A stretch of DNA of 64,000 nucleotides, taken from NCBI RefSeq assembly GCF_001439845.1, contig NZ_JYLO01000010.1, positions 62,001 through 126,000 of the forward strand, given 5' to 3'. The notes beneath the pieces are model-generated. The model made no database searches. It was not told the DNA's origin and was given only the letters and a program-made list of their open reading frames with translations. Within the stretch, counting starts at the first letter, position 1, and every line of letters starts with the position of its first letter. The position numbers and the translations under genes are program-made. This document shows positions 24,379-32,604 of the stretch, piece by piece. Source of the DNA: Pseudomonas lactis. Lineage in GTDB: Bacteria > Pseudomonadota > Gammaproteobacteria > Pseudomonadales > Pseudomonadaceae.

Positions 24379-26001
24379 TTACAGACTCGGCAACTCCCAC
24401 CGCCCCTGGTCGATTTCAAGCAGCGTCGGCCCCTGACGATCGGCGGCAGCACGTAAAGCAGTGCGCAATGCTTCAATGTCATGGACGCTTTGCGCCGCGC
24501 AGCCCAGGGCCTTGGCCACACCGATAAAGTCCGGTGTGTAGATGTCCACACCCACCGGCTCGATGTCACGGTTGACCATGTACTTCTTGATCTCTTCATA
24601 ACCCTGGTTATTCCACAACAGCACGATCACCGGTGTACGCGCCTCCACCGCGCTGGCCAGTTCCGGCAGGGTGAATTGCAGCCCGCCGTCGCCGATCAGG
24701 CACACCACCGGTTGGCCATCGCCGCGCCCGAGCCAGGCGCCAATGGCGGCGGGCAGGGCATAACCCAGGGTGCCGTACCCGGTGGAGGCGTTGAACCAGC
24801 GGCGTGGGTGGTTGAGGTTCAGGGTCAGGTTGCCGCTGTACACCGGTTGAGTGGAGTCGCCCACGAACACCACGCCGGGCAGTTCCTCCAGAACAACGTT
24901 GAGAAACCGGGTTTGCGCGCGCGTCGCAGCGTCCCATGCAGGTTCCAGCTCGGCCCACAAACGGGCGACGCGTGCGGTGCCCCAATCGGGCGAGCGAGGC
25001 GCCAATGGCTGGCGGTTCACTTCGGTGAGCAGCGCCTGGGCGGCGATGCGTGCGTCGGCCACTAGCGCAACTTGAGGCGGGTAGTTGCGCACGGTCTGGT
25101 CCGGGTCGATATCAACGCGCAGCAGCGCACCGGGAATGTCGAAGCCGCCGGCGAAGGTGATGTCGTAGTCGGTTTCGGCCAATTCCGTGCCGATGGCCAG
25201 CACCACGTCGGCTTCAGCCACCAAGGCACGGGTGGCGAGCAAGGTTTGCGTGGAGCCGATCAGCAGCGGATGCGCGGCGGGCAACATGCCCTTAGCGTTA
25301 ATGGTGAGGGCCACGGGCGCGCCGAGGGCTTCTGCGAGACGGGTCAGTTCGGCGGCTGCGTCAATGGCGCCGCCACCGGCCAGGATCAGCGGGCGCTTGG
25401 CGGCAGCCAGCCTCTGGCTCATCTGCTGCACGGCCGCCGGTGCTGCGCCAGCGCGGGCGACGCTGACAGGCGTGCTGCCCAGCAACGCGTCGGCATTTTC
25501 CACCAGTACATCCAGGGGAATCTCGATATGCACCGGGCGCGGCCGACCGGCCTGGAACACCGCAAACGCCCGCGCCAGCACACTTGGCAGTTCTGCCGCC
25601 GACATCAAGGTGTGGGAGAACGCCGCCACACCAGCCACCAGCGCGCTCTGGTTCGGCAGCTCATGCAACTTGCCGCGCCCGCCGCCCAGTTGGCTGCGTG
25701 ACTGCACGCTGGAAATCACCAGCATCGGGATCGAGTCGGCATAGGCCTGGCCCATGGCTGTGGTGATATTGGTCATCCCAGGGCCGGTGATGATAAAGCA
25801 CACCCCCGGCTTGCCGCGGGTACGCGCATAGCCGTCGGCCATAAAGCCGGCGCCCTGTTCGTGGCGCGGGGTGACATGCCGGATGCTGGAACGCGCCAAG
25901 CCCCGGTACAGCTCCACCGTGTGCACGCCGGGAATGCCGAATACGTGGTCAACGCCGTAACTTTCCAGAAGGTGCACCAATACTTCGCCGCAGGTCGCCA
26001 T
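24379..26001 (-). CDS. aruI: ThDP-dependent 2-oxo acid decarboxylase, 5-guanidino-2-oxopentanoate decarboxylase (AruI)-like
   Basis: The protein is 540 residues of the acetolactate synthase/decarboxylase fold. An N-terminal PYR domain with the conserved catalytic Glu (RHEQGAGFMADGYAR), a central domain and a C-terminal PP domain with the ThDP motif GDGGLQF..NN are all present. The N-terminal text 'GIPGVHTVELYRGLARSSI' agrees with AruI of the Pseudomonas arginine transaminase pathway, which decarboxylates 2-ketoarginine to 4-guanidinobutanal. The partner aminotransferase gene aruH is not adjacent here. A LysR gene is divergent 110 bases away. The fold is certain; the substrate assignment rests on recollection of the family and is moderately sure. 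Confidence 0.75.
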   Translation of the reverse strand: MATCGEVLVHLLESYGVDHVFGIPGVHTVELYRGLARSSIRHVTPRHEQGAGFMADGYARTRGKPGVCFIITGPGMTNITTAMGQAYADSIPMLVISSVQSRSQLGGGRGKLHELPNQSALVAGVAAFSHTLMSAAELPSVLARAFAVFQAGRPRPVHIEIPLDVLVENADALLGSTPVSVARAGAAPAAVQQMSQRLAAAKRPLILAGGGAIDAAAELTRLAEALGAPVALTINAKGMLPAAHPLLIGSTQTLLATRALVAEADVVLAIGTELAETDYDITFAGGFDIPGALLRVDIDPDQTVRNYPPQVALVADARIAAQALLTEVNRQPLAPRSPDWGTARVARLWAELEPAWDAATRAQTRFLNVVLEELPGVVFVGDSTQPVYSGNLTLNLNHPRRWFNASTGYGTLGYALPAAIGAWLGRGDGQPVVCLIGDGGLQFTLPELASAVEARTPVIVLLWNNQGYEEIKKYMVNRDIEPVGVDIYTPDFIGVAKALGCAAQSVHDIEALRTALRAAADRQGPTLLEIDQGRWELPSL

Positions 26002-26111
26002 ACAGGTCGCTCTTGTGAGGGATTCGAAGCGCTATTGGAGCGGTTGGCCGGTGGCGGCAACAATCGATAAAAAGTCATACTCGGCATGTCCTCACGTCAT
26101 GGCTGGCCCCA

Positions 26112-26984
26112 ATGAAACGCCTCCCACCGTTAACCGCGCTGCACACCTTCTGGGTCACGGCCCAGTGCTGCAACTTCACCCGTGCCGCCGAGCAATTGCA
26201 CATTACCCAGGGTGCGGTGAGCCGTCAGGTTGCCGGGCTGGAAAGCCAGTTGGGCTACGCCTTGTTCCAACGCCAGGCGCGGGGCTTAAGCTTGACCGAA
26301 GAGGGACGCCAATGGCTGATGTGCGCGCAGCAAGTGTTTGGCTTGCTCGCTGACGCGGTGGAGCACGTCGGTGACCGGCGCCGAACCTTGCAGCTCAAAG
26401 CGTCCACCTGCGTGATGCGCTGGTTGTTACCGCGCTTGTTGCAATGGCAAAAAGAGCGCCAGGATGTGCCGGTGGAGCTCACCACGACGGTGGCCTATAA
26501 CGTGGACTTTCGTCGTGAGCCGTTTGACGCGGCGGTGATCTACGGGCCCATCGCCGAGCAGCCGGCCGAGGCGCGGCATCTGTTCGACGAGCGCCTTACG
26601 CCGGTCTGCGTGCCTGGGTTGCTGGGCACTTTGCGTACACCGCAGGATTTGCAGCATCACGTCCTGTTGCACCCGACCCGAGACGAGCGCGATTGGACGC
26701 TGTGGCTCAAGGCTGCCAATACCTGCTTGAGCGATCCCATCCAACGGCATCACTTTGAAACCCTGGACTTGGCAATGACCGTGGCGTCCCAGGGCACTGG
26801 GGTGGCGATGGGCGACAGTGCGCTGATTGGCGAGGATCTGAAGGCGGGGCGGTTGGCGATGCCGTTTGAGCTGCGGGTGTCGACGGGGATGGGGTATTAC
26901 TTGGTGTATCCGCCGGGGAAGGAGCCGTCGGTTGGGTTGGTCGAGCTGATGGATTGGTTGGTCGGTGAGGCCAGTGTGGGGTGA
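26112..26984 (+). CDS. LysR-family regulator (GcvA-like), divergent from aruI-like gene
   Basis: The protein is 290 residues with the GcvA-type beginning 'LPPLTALHTFWVTAQCCNFTRAAEQLHITQGAVSRQV' and a complete effector domain. It is divergent from the ThDP decarboxylase gene with a 110-base gap, so regulation of that gene is the natural inference. The 3' end is followed by REP sequences and the long dispersed repeat. Confidence 0.88.
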   Translation: MKRLPPLTALHTFWVTAQCCNFTRAAEQLHITQGAVSRQVAGLESQLGYALFQRQARGLSLTEEGRQWLMCAQQVFGLLADAVEHVGDRRRTLQLKASTCVMRWLLPRLLQWQKERQDVPVELTTTVAYNVDFRREPFDAAVIYGPIAEQPAEARHLFDERLTPVCVPGLLGTLRTPQDLQHHVLLHPTRDERDWTLWLKAANTCLSDPIQRHHFETLDLAMTVASQGTGVAMGDSALIGEDLKAGRLAMPFELRVSTGMGYYLVYPPGKEPSVGLVELMDWLVGEASVG

Positions 26985-27021
26985 CGGCCAACGCCTATCA
27001 AACTGACTCGCCGCGATCCAA

Positions 27022-27048
27022 CTGTGGGAGCTGGCTTGCCTGCGATGA
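27022..27048. repeat. solitary REP sequence
   Basis: CTGTGGGAGCTGGCTTGCCTGCGATG is the GCTGGCTTGCCTGCG REP type in single copy, 38 bases after the LysR stop and immediately before the long dispersed repeat. Confidence 0.8.
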
Positions 27049-27071
27049 CGGCCTGCCAACCGATACTTCTC

Positions 27072-27483
27072 TCCCTGACACCCCACAACCCAACTGTGGG
27101 AGCGGGCTTGCTCGCGAAGGCGGCCTGACAGTCAACACGGTTGGATTGTGTGCATATCCATTGCTGCGGTAACGGCCACTTAGGGTTCCGCCCTGACGGC
27201 GGCTCACTTTTGAAAAGCGCAAAAGTAAGCAAAACGCTCTTGCCCCACCACTCGGCACCTCGCCTAGGCTCGGCACCTCGCCTAGGCTCGGTGTGCCCGT
27301 AATCCGCCAGTGATTTGGGGGGCCGCCGCCACGCGCCATCCATGGCGCGGGGCGGCTAAACCGGCATCCCTGCCGGTTTACCCCCCAAATCCCTGTCGAA
27401 TTCCGGCCAGCGTGGTTTGACGGGGCGCTTGAGATCAAAAGCAGATCAAGATCAAGAGCGGCTCGCTTCGCATCGTGGTTAGC
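27072..27483. repeat. long dispersed repeat, copy 1 (about 0.4 kb)
   Basis: The stretch is nearly identical, in the same orientation, to 37202-37585. It begins with CCTGACACCCC, then a GGGAGCGGGCTTGCTCGCG REP arm, and ends in CGCTTCGCATCGTGGTTAGC. Inside are a GCGCCATCCATGGCGC palindrome and an AAACCGGCATCCCTGCCGGTTT hairpin. Copy 1 has an extra tandem 18-base unit (CTCGGCACCTCGCCTAGG twice, about 27252-27287). Open frames through it have stops and no ribosome sites, so it is taken as non-coding. Similar repeat families, often with REPs attached, are known from P. fluorescens genomes. It fills the 514-base gap between the LysR gene and the gene at 27499. Confidence 0.85.
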
Positions 27484-27498
27484 GTTGACGGCGTTGGG

Positions 27499-28113
27499 TC
27501 AGTAGCCGACGGTGAAGCGCTGGCGCGGGTGCTTCGGGTCTTCCACTTCATCCAGCATGGCGATGGCGAAGTCGGCAAAACTGATCGAGCTAGTGCCGTC
27601 ACTGCTCACCAGCAGATCGTCCTTGCCCAGGCGGAATTTGCCGGTGCGCTCGGTGCCGTCGAACAGGGCCGATGGCGACAGGAAAGTCCAGTCCAGTTCT
27701 TTTTCCTGGCGCAGCGTTTCCAGGAAGTCAGCTCCGGCACTGGCTTCAGCTTTATATTCAGCCGGGAAGCCTTCGCTGTCGATCACGCGCCCGCCACCGG
27801 GTAACAGCAGCGAACCTGCGCCGCCGACCACCAACAAACGTTTCACACCAGCCTTTTTCACCGGGCCGATTACGGCGCTGGCGGGGAGGGTGGAGAAGTG
27901 CGCGGCGCTGATCACCACGTCGCTGCCGCTGATGGCCTGTTGCAAGGCCTCGGCATCCAGGGCATCAGCCTGTTTGACCGTAACGCCAGGGCGCACAGCC
28001 AGCTTGTCGGTATTGCGGGCGATGGCGGTCACGGTATGCCCGCGACGCAGCGCTTCTTCCAGCAGTTGGCTACCGGCACGGCCGGTGGCACCAATGATTG
28101 CGATCTTGCTCAT
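27499..28113 (-). CDS. NAD(P)H-binding (NmrA/YwnB-like) oxidoreductase-family protein
   Basis: The protein is 204 residues. The N-terminal Rossmann motif is IGATGRAGS (GxxGxxG, residues 6-14), with 'AIARNTDKL' after strand 2 and 'KRLLVVGGAGSL' in the middle. This is the short atypical SDR type (YwnB/YesF-like) of flavin or NAD(P) binding proteins with no known physiological substrate. The ATG at 28113 follows GGAGAAC. The MBL-fold gene starts upstream on the same strand with a 34-base gap, so the two form an operon. Oxidoreductase function is probable but the substrate is unknown. Confidence 0.85.
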   Translation of the reverse strand: MSKIAIIGATGRAGSQLLEEALRRGHTVTAIARNTDKLAVRPGVTVKQADALDAEALQQAISGSDVVISAAHFSTLPASAVIGPVKKAGVKRLLVVGGAGSLLLPGGGRVIDSEGFPAEYKAEASAGADFLETLRQEKELDWTFLSPSALFDGTERTGKFRLGKDDLLVSSDGTSSISFADFAIAMLDEVEDPKHPRQRFTVGY

Positions 28114-28147
28114 GATGTTCTCCAACAGGGTTAAGGTTTAAAGCCAA

Positions 28148-29014
28148 TTACCACTTCATTTCGCCCTTAGCGACTTTGGCGCTCAGCTCCAGCGAGCTTT
28201 CGTCGGCAAGGGTGGGGTAACGTTTTTTCATGGCCGCAATCAGGGCGGCGGAATCCTTGGCCTTGGCGGTTTCGAGGTCGAAGGCCTTGATGTAATCGGC
28301 AGTGAACTTGACCGAGGCCAGCGACGGCTTGCCCAGGTAATGGCCCGGCACCACGGTGTTCGGCTTCAGGTCTTCAATGCGCTTGAGCGTAGCCAACCAG
28401 TCTTTATGGGATTGCGCGCTCTGGGTATCGGCCATCCACACGTGGATATTTTCAGCGACGACCACACCACCGATTACGGCCTTGATCGACGGGATCCACA
28501 CAAAGCTGCGATCGGGCTGCGGGCCGTCGAGGCCCACCACTTCAAGCTGTTGCCCTTCCAGGGTCAGGCTGTGGCCTTTAAGCACTTGCGGCACAAGGGT
28601 CTTGGCCGGTTTGTCGGCGCCCATTTTCGGGCCCCAGAAGGCCAGCTTGTCGGCGACGGTGGCGTTGATATGGTCGACCACCGGCTGCGGCGCCAGCACC
28701 TTGGCGTCGGGGAAAGCGGCGGTCAGGGTGTCGAGGCCGAAGTAGTAGTCTGGGTCGCCATGGCTGATGTAGATGGTGGTCAGGCGTTTGCCGCTGGCGC
28801 GGATCTTCTGCACCAGTTGCTCGGCTTGGCTTTTGCCAAATTGTGCATCCACCAGGATCGCGTCTTTTTCGCCGCTGACCAGCACCGAGCTGACCGGGAA
28901 GATCGCGGCTTCGCCTGGGTTGTACACGTCCAGTTTCAGCTCTGTCGCCGCTGCGTGGGCAGCGAAGGCCAGGGCGGCGGTAGCCAGGGTCAAGCGTTTG
29001 AAGGTCGAGAACAT
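28148..29014 (-). CDS. periplasmic MBL-fold protein with atypical metal motif
   Basis: The protein is 288 residues with a Sec signal peptide (about residues 1-23, ending AHAAA). The metallo-beta-lactamase fold is recognisable from 'DAILVDAQFGKSQAEQLVQKI', 'ISHGDPDYYFG' and 'VVPGHYLG'. The usual HxHxDH zinc motif is changed to His85-Gly-Asp87-Pro-Asp89-Tyr90, so two of the histidines are replaced. AGGAG precedes the ATG at 29014; a longer frame to 29269 overlaps the divergent LysR gene. It is followed by the NAD(P)-binding gene. A hydrolase with an altered metal site, or a loss of classical activity, are both possible. Confidence 0.82.
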   Translation of the reverse strand: MFSTFKRLTLATAALAFAAHAAATELKLDVYNPGEAAIFPVSSVLVSGEKDAILVDAQFGKSQAEQLVQKIRASGKRLTTIYISHGDPDYYFGLDTLTAAFPDAKVLAPQPVVDHINATVADKLAFWGPKMGADKPAKTLVPQVLKGHSLTLEGQQLEVVGLDGPQPDRSFVWIPSIKAVIGGVVVAENIHVWMADTQSAQSHKDWLATLKRIEDLKPNTVVPGHYLGKPSLASVKFTADYIKAFDLETAKAKDSAALIAAMKKRYPTLADESSLELSAKVAKGEMKW

Positions 29015-29119
29015 CGGGCAGCTCCTGCCATCGGTAAGGGATGCACAGAGCTTAGTTGCATAAAACGGGACAAAAAATGCGATGCTTGGACATAGTTTGT
29101 TTCTGAAAGCGGGCAAATC

Positions 29120-30025
29120 ATGGATCGTCTTCAAGCAATGCGCGTGTTTGTCACCGTGGTGGACCTGGGCAGCCAATCCGCCGCTGCCGATCACCTTGAC
29201 CTGTCGCGCCCGGTGGTCTCGCGCTACCTGGCCGAGCTGGAAGACTGGGTGGGCGCACGTCTGCTGCACCGCACCACGCGCAAGCTCAGCCTCACCGCCG
29301 CCGGGGGGGAAACGCTACCGCGTTGCCGGCAATTGTTGGATTTGTGCGGGGATATGCAGGCCGCCGTCAGCGAGCCCGACGACGCGCCCCGAGGCCTGTT
29401 GCGCCTGAGCGTGAGCACCTCGTTCGGCCAGGCGCAGCTGGGCGCGGCGATTGCCGAATACGTCAAGCTTTACCCCCTGGTGACGGTGGATTTGCAGATG
29501 CTTGATCGCACGGTGAACCTGGTGGACGAGCGCATCGACCTGGCGATCCGCACCAGCAACGATCTGGACCCCAACCTGATCGCCCGGCGCCTGACCGTAT
29601 GCCGCTCGGTGGTGTGCGCCACACCGGCTTATCTGCACGAGCATCCGGCGCCGCAGAAAGTCGAAGACCTGGCCCGGCACAACTGCCTGACCCACTCTTA
29701 CTTCGGCAAGAGCCTGTGGCATTTCGAAGAAAATGGCGAACACGTGTCGGTGCCGGTCCACGGCAATATCACCGCCAACGAGGCCAGCACGTTAATGCGC
29801 GTGACGCTGGCCGGGGCTGGGGTGGCGATGCTGCCCAGTTATCAGGCCGGTGAACTGATCCGCAGTGGAGAATTGGTACGCTTGCTGCCGCACGCCGAGC
29901 CACGCCAGATGAATATCTATGCGGTGTACGCCTCACGCAAACACATGCCCTCGGCGCTGCGCAGCCTCCTGGATTTCCTGGTGCTGCGCTTCCCCGAGGA
30001 GCCTGTCTGGGACGTCGGGCTGTGA
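29120..30025 (+). CDS. LysR-family regulator (CrgA/DsdC-like), divergent from the MBL-fold gene
   Basis: The protein is 301 residues, beginning 'MDRLQAMRVFVTVVDLGSQSAAADHLDLSRPVVSRYLAELE', typical of the large PBP2_CrgA_like group. This group often controls divergent detoxification or oxidoreductase genes. The 105-base divergent gap with the MBL-fold/NAD(P)-binding operon makes that operon the likely target. All domains are intact. Confidence 0.88.
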   Translation: MDRLQAMRVFVTVVDLGSQSAAADHLDLSRPVVSRYLAELEDWVGARLLHRTTRKLSLTAAGGETLPRCRQLLDLCGDMQAAVSEPDDAPRGLLRLSVSTSFGQAQLGAAIAEYVKLYPLVTVDLQMLDRTVNLVDERIDLAIRTSNDLDPNLIARRLTVCRSVVCATPAYLHEHPAPQKVEDLARHNCLTHSYFGKSLWHFEENGEHVSVPVHGNITANEASTLMRVTLAGAGVAMLPSYQAGELIRSGELVRLLPHAEPRQMNIYAVYASRKHMPSALRSLLDFLVLRFPEEPVWDVGL

Positions 30026-30116
30026 GCTGAAATAAGCGCGCTGAATGGCATCGCATCATGGCAAGTTGACCTATGCTTTAAACAGCACCCTGTAGATCCG
30101 TTCAGAGGTCTGTGCC

Positions 30117-30296
30117 ATGAGCATCAAAACCAGAAAGTACCTGACAATTTTCACCCTCTGCGCATTGGCGACAGCGCTGTATGGGACTGCCGCCTATCGC
30201 GTCGAGCAAACACGCATGCAGCCGGCGGCGTTCGCCATCAGTTGTCATCAGGACCAATGCGTTCCGCGCACCGGCAGTTTCAGTGCACTCAGGTAG
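30117..30296 (+). CDS. small single-pass membrane or secreted protein, unknown
   Basis: A 59-residue frame starts at an ATG with AGAGG upstream. Residues 6-25 form one hydrophobic segment (KYLTIFTLCALATALYGT), then a polar part with two cysteines in 'SCHQDQCVP'. The C-X5-C pair after a membrane anchor could form a disulfide in the periplasm. It is shorter than usual cut-offs but the composition is protein-like. Its end overlaps the convergent pobR gene by eight bases. No family recognised. Confidence 0.5.
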   Translation: MSIKTRKYLTIFTLCALATALYGTAAYRVEQTRMQPAAFAISCHQDQCVPRTGSFSALR

Positions 30297-31164
30297 GCTG
30301 CTCGGCCTTCAGTTGTTCACGAAACGCCTTGGGTGAAAACCCGACCCTGCGGCGAAACAGCCGTGAGAAGTTGGTCGGGTCGGAAAATCCCAGCACCTCG
30401 GACATTTCGTTGATGGTCATGCTGGTGTAGGTCAGCAGGCGCTTGGCTTCCAGCAACTGGCGGTCATGCATGATCTGCAACGCCGGCTGCCCACCCAACT
30501 CCCGACATGTCCCGTTCAAGTGTGAGACCGAGATGCCCAGCTTGTGGGCCAGGTCTTCAATCTTGGGGTGTTCGCGGTAATGCTGTTCGACCAGTTGCGT
30601 AAACCGCCGAAAGTACTCACGCCCCCGCGGTGCACGTGGATGGCGACGTTGGATCGCCTGGCGGCTGACCCATACCAGCAACACGCTGACCAGGGCGTGC
30701 AGCATCATGTCCCGTGCCGGTTGGTCATCGGCGTATTCGTCCTGCAAACGCATGAACAGGCTGTTCAAGTAATCGCTGTCCTTGCCCGCCGGGTAACTGC
30801 CCAGGGTGTGCAGGCCATCGACGGTAGAGCCCAGTTGCGCCTGCAAGTGGCTGACCAGCGGCGCCGAAAGCGTCACCACGAACCCCTCCACATCCTCGGA
30901 AAAACGAAAACCATGCACGCACAGCGGTGGCAGCACTTGCAGGCTCGACTCGTTGAGCGTGGTGCGCTGGCCTTCGATTTCCAGTTGTGCCTGGCCTTTG
31001 TGCACATACAGCAACTGGCACAGGTCCGCGTGCCGGTGGGGCTGGATTTCCCACTGGTATTCCCGACTGCGCCGGGAAATGGTTTCGCAGTGCAACAAAT
31101 CGGGAGTCGGCCACTGCTGGCTTTCCCCGTAAAGCTTGAAGACCGGAATCGCGGTTTTGGTCAT
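30289..31164 (-). CDS. pobR: PobR, AraC-family activator of pobA
   Basis: The protein is 291 residues with an N-terminal cupin-like effector domain ('HRHADLCQLLYVHKGQA') and a C-terminal double HTH of the AraC/XylS type ('IEDLAHKLGISVSHLNGTCR', 'SEVLGFSDPTNFSRLFRRRVG'). Its divergent position to pobA matches the PobR activators of pseudomonads, which respond to 4-hydroxybenzoate. The 180-base gap between the two holds both promoters. The C-terminus overlaps the small gene at 30117. Confidence 0.87.
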   Translation of the reverse strand: MTKTAIPVFKLYGESQQWPTPDLLHCETISRRSREYQWEIQPHRHADLCQLLYVHKGQAQLEIEGQRTTLNESSLQVLPPLCVHGFRFSEDVEGFVVTLSAPLVSHLQAQLGSTVDGLHTLGSYPAGKDSDYLNSLFMRLQDEYADDQPARDMMLHALVSVLLVWVSRQAIQRRHPRAPRGREYFRRFTQLVEQHYREHPKIEDLAHKLGISVSHLNGTCRELGGQPALQIMHDRQLLEAKRLLTYTSMTINEMSEVLGFSDPTNFSRLFRRRVGFSPKAFREQLKAEQPT

Positions 31165-31344
31165 GGTTTCAATCCGATACTCAGGATAAGGGTTCGGTAA
31201 TCGCCCCGATTGGCGAAAAGCACAGGTTTTGACGCAGTTTTCACCTTCTTATGCGGCTCGCTCAAGTGAAAAATGTCAGCCACAAGAGCAATGACAACTC
31301 TTTCACTCCATACGTTCGCGTGAAGCTTGAAGGCCATAAAAATA
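31165..31344. promoter_or_regulatory. pobR-pobA divergent promoter region
   Basis: The 180-base region between the divergent starts contains TTTTGACGCAGTTTTCACC (about 31227-31245) and A+T-rich stretches near the pobA start. Direct-repeat PobR sites are expected here, but I cannot mark them by eye. Confidence 0.5.
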
Positions 31345-32538
31345 ATGAAAACCCTTAAAACTCAAGTCGCCATTATTGGCGCCGGTCCTTCCGGATTGCT
31401 GCTCGGCCAGTTGTTGCACAACGCTGGTATCCAAACCCTTGTTCTAGAGCGCCAGAGCGCCGAGTACGTGCAAGGCCGTATCCGCGCCGGTGTGTTAGAA
31501 CAGGGCATGGTCGACCTGCTGCGCGAAGCCGGGGTCAGCCAGCGCATGGACGCCGAGGGTTTGGTGCACGACGGGTTTGACATTGCCCTCAATGGCCAAC
31601 TCACCTCCATCGACCTCAAGGCCTTGACCGGCGGCCAGTCGGTGATGATCTACGGCCAGACCGAGGTCACCCGCGACCTGATGGCCGCCCGCGCAGCCGC
31701 CGGTGCCATCACCCTGTACGAAGCCTCCAATGTTCAACCCCATGACCTGAAAAGTGAACAGCCGTGGCTGACCTTCGAGCATGAAGGCCAAGCCTATCGC
31801 CTGGAGTGCGACTACATTGCCGGCTGCGACGGTTTCCATGGTGTGGCCCGCCAGTCGATACCGGCGCAAGCGCTGAAGGTGTTCGAGCGGGTCTACCCCT
31901 TCGGCTGGCTGGGTGTGCTGGCTGACACGCCGCCGGTACACGCTGAATTGGTGTACGCCAAACATACGCGGGGTTTTGCGCTGTGCAGCATGCGGTCGCC
32001 GACCCGCAGCCGCTACTACCTGCAAGTGCCGGTCGAAGAGAAGCTCGAAGACTGGGCGGATGAACGCTTTTGGGATGAACTCAAAAGCCGCCTGCCCAAC
32101 TCCTTGGCCGAGCAGTTGGTGACCGGGCCCTCGATCGAAAAAAGCATCGCGCCGCTGCGCAGCTTTGTGGTGGAACCGATGCAGTACGGGCGTCTGTTCC
32201 TGCTCGGCGATGCCGCGCACATTGTGCCGCCCACCGGCGCCAAGGGTTTGAACTTGGCGGCCAGTGATGTGAGCACCTTGTTCCGCATCTTGCTCAAGGT
32301 GTACCGCGAAGGGCGCCTGGACCTGCTGCAAAAGTACTCGGCAATCTGCCTGCGCCGGGTGTGGAAAGCCGAACGGTTTTCCTGGTGGATGACCTCGATG
32401 CTGCATCAATTCCCACAGGCGGACGCCTTCAGCCAGCGCATCGCCGAAAGCGAACTGGACTATTTCGTTCACTCCGAGGCCGGGCGCAAAACCATCGCAG
32501 AAAATTACGTCGGCCTTCCTTACGAGCCTATCGAATAG
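31345..32538 (+). CDS. pobA: 4-hydroxybenzoate 3-monooxygenase
   Basis: The protein is 397 residues and closely follows known PobA sequences. The FAD motif is IIGAGPSGLLLGQLL, the DG motif is CDGFHGVARQS, and the GD motif is 'GDAAHIVPPTGAKGLNLAASD'; it ends in ENYVGLPYEPIE. The enzyme uses NADPH, FAD and O2 to turn 4-hydroxybenzoate into protocatechuate, the entry to the beta-ketoadipate pathway. I start at the ATG at 31345 (MKTLKTQVAI); an in-frame ATG at 31327 gives six more residues not seen in the family. It is divergent from pobR, its activator. Confidence 0.96.
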   Translation: MKTLKTQVAIIGAGPSGLLLGQLLHNAGIQTLVLERQSAEYVQGRIRAGVLEQGMVDLLREAGVSQRMDAEGLVHDGFDIALNGQLTSIDLKALTGGQSVMIYGQTEVTRDLMAARAAAGAITLYEASNVQPHDLKSEQPWLTFEHEGQAYRLECDYIAGCDGFHGVARQSIPAQALKVFERVYPFGWLGVLADTPPVHAELVYAKHTRGFALCSMRSPTRSRYYLQVPVEEKLEDWADERFWDELKSRLPNSLAEQLVTGPSIEKSIAPLRSFVVEPMQYGRLFLLGDAAHIVPPTGAKGLNLAASDVSTLFRILLKVYREGRLDLLQKYSAICLRRVWKAERFSWWMTSMLHQFPQADAFSQRIAESELDYFVHSEAGRKTIAENYVGLPYEPIE

Positions 32539-32604
32539 CCTGCTATCGTATCGAGCATTCCCACCGGTGACCGTTGCCTGTGGGCCCTGCTCGAAGGTTC
32601 TGCC

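Noticed and set aside
24165..24599. Long N-terminal extension of the CynX-like transporter
   Set aside because: It would read through a REP sequence and into the AruI-like gene region; the first transmembrane helix follows shortly after the ATG at 24164.
27100..27440. Open frames through the long repeat (both copies)
   Set aside because: The frames differ between copies by frameshifting insertions, have no ribosome sites and consist of Arg/Pro/Gly-rich translation of palindromes.
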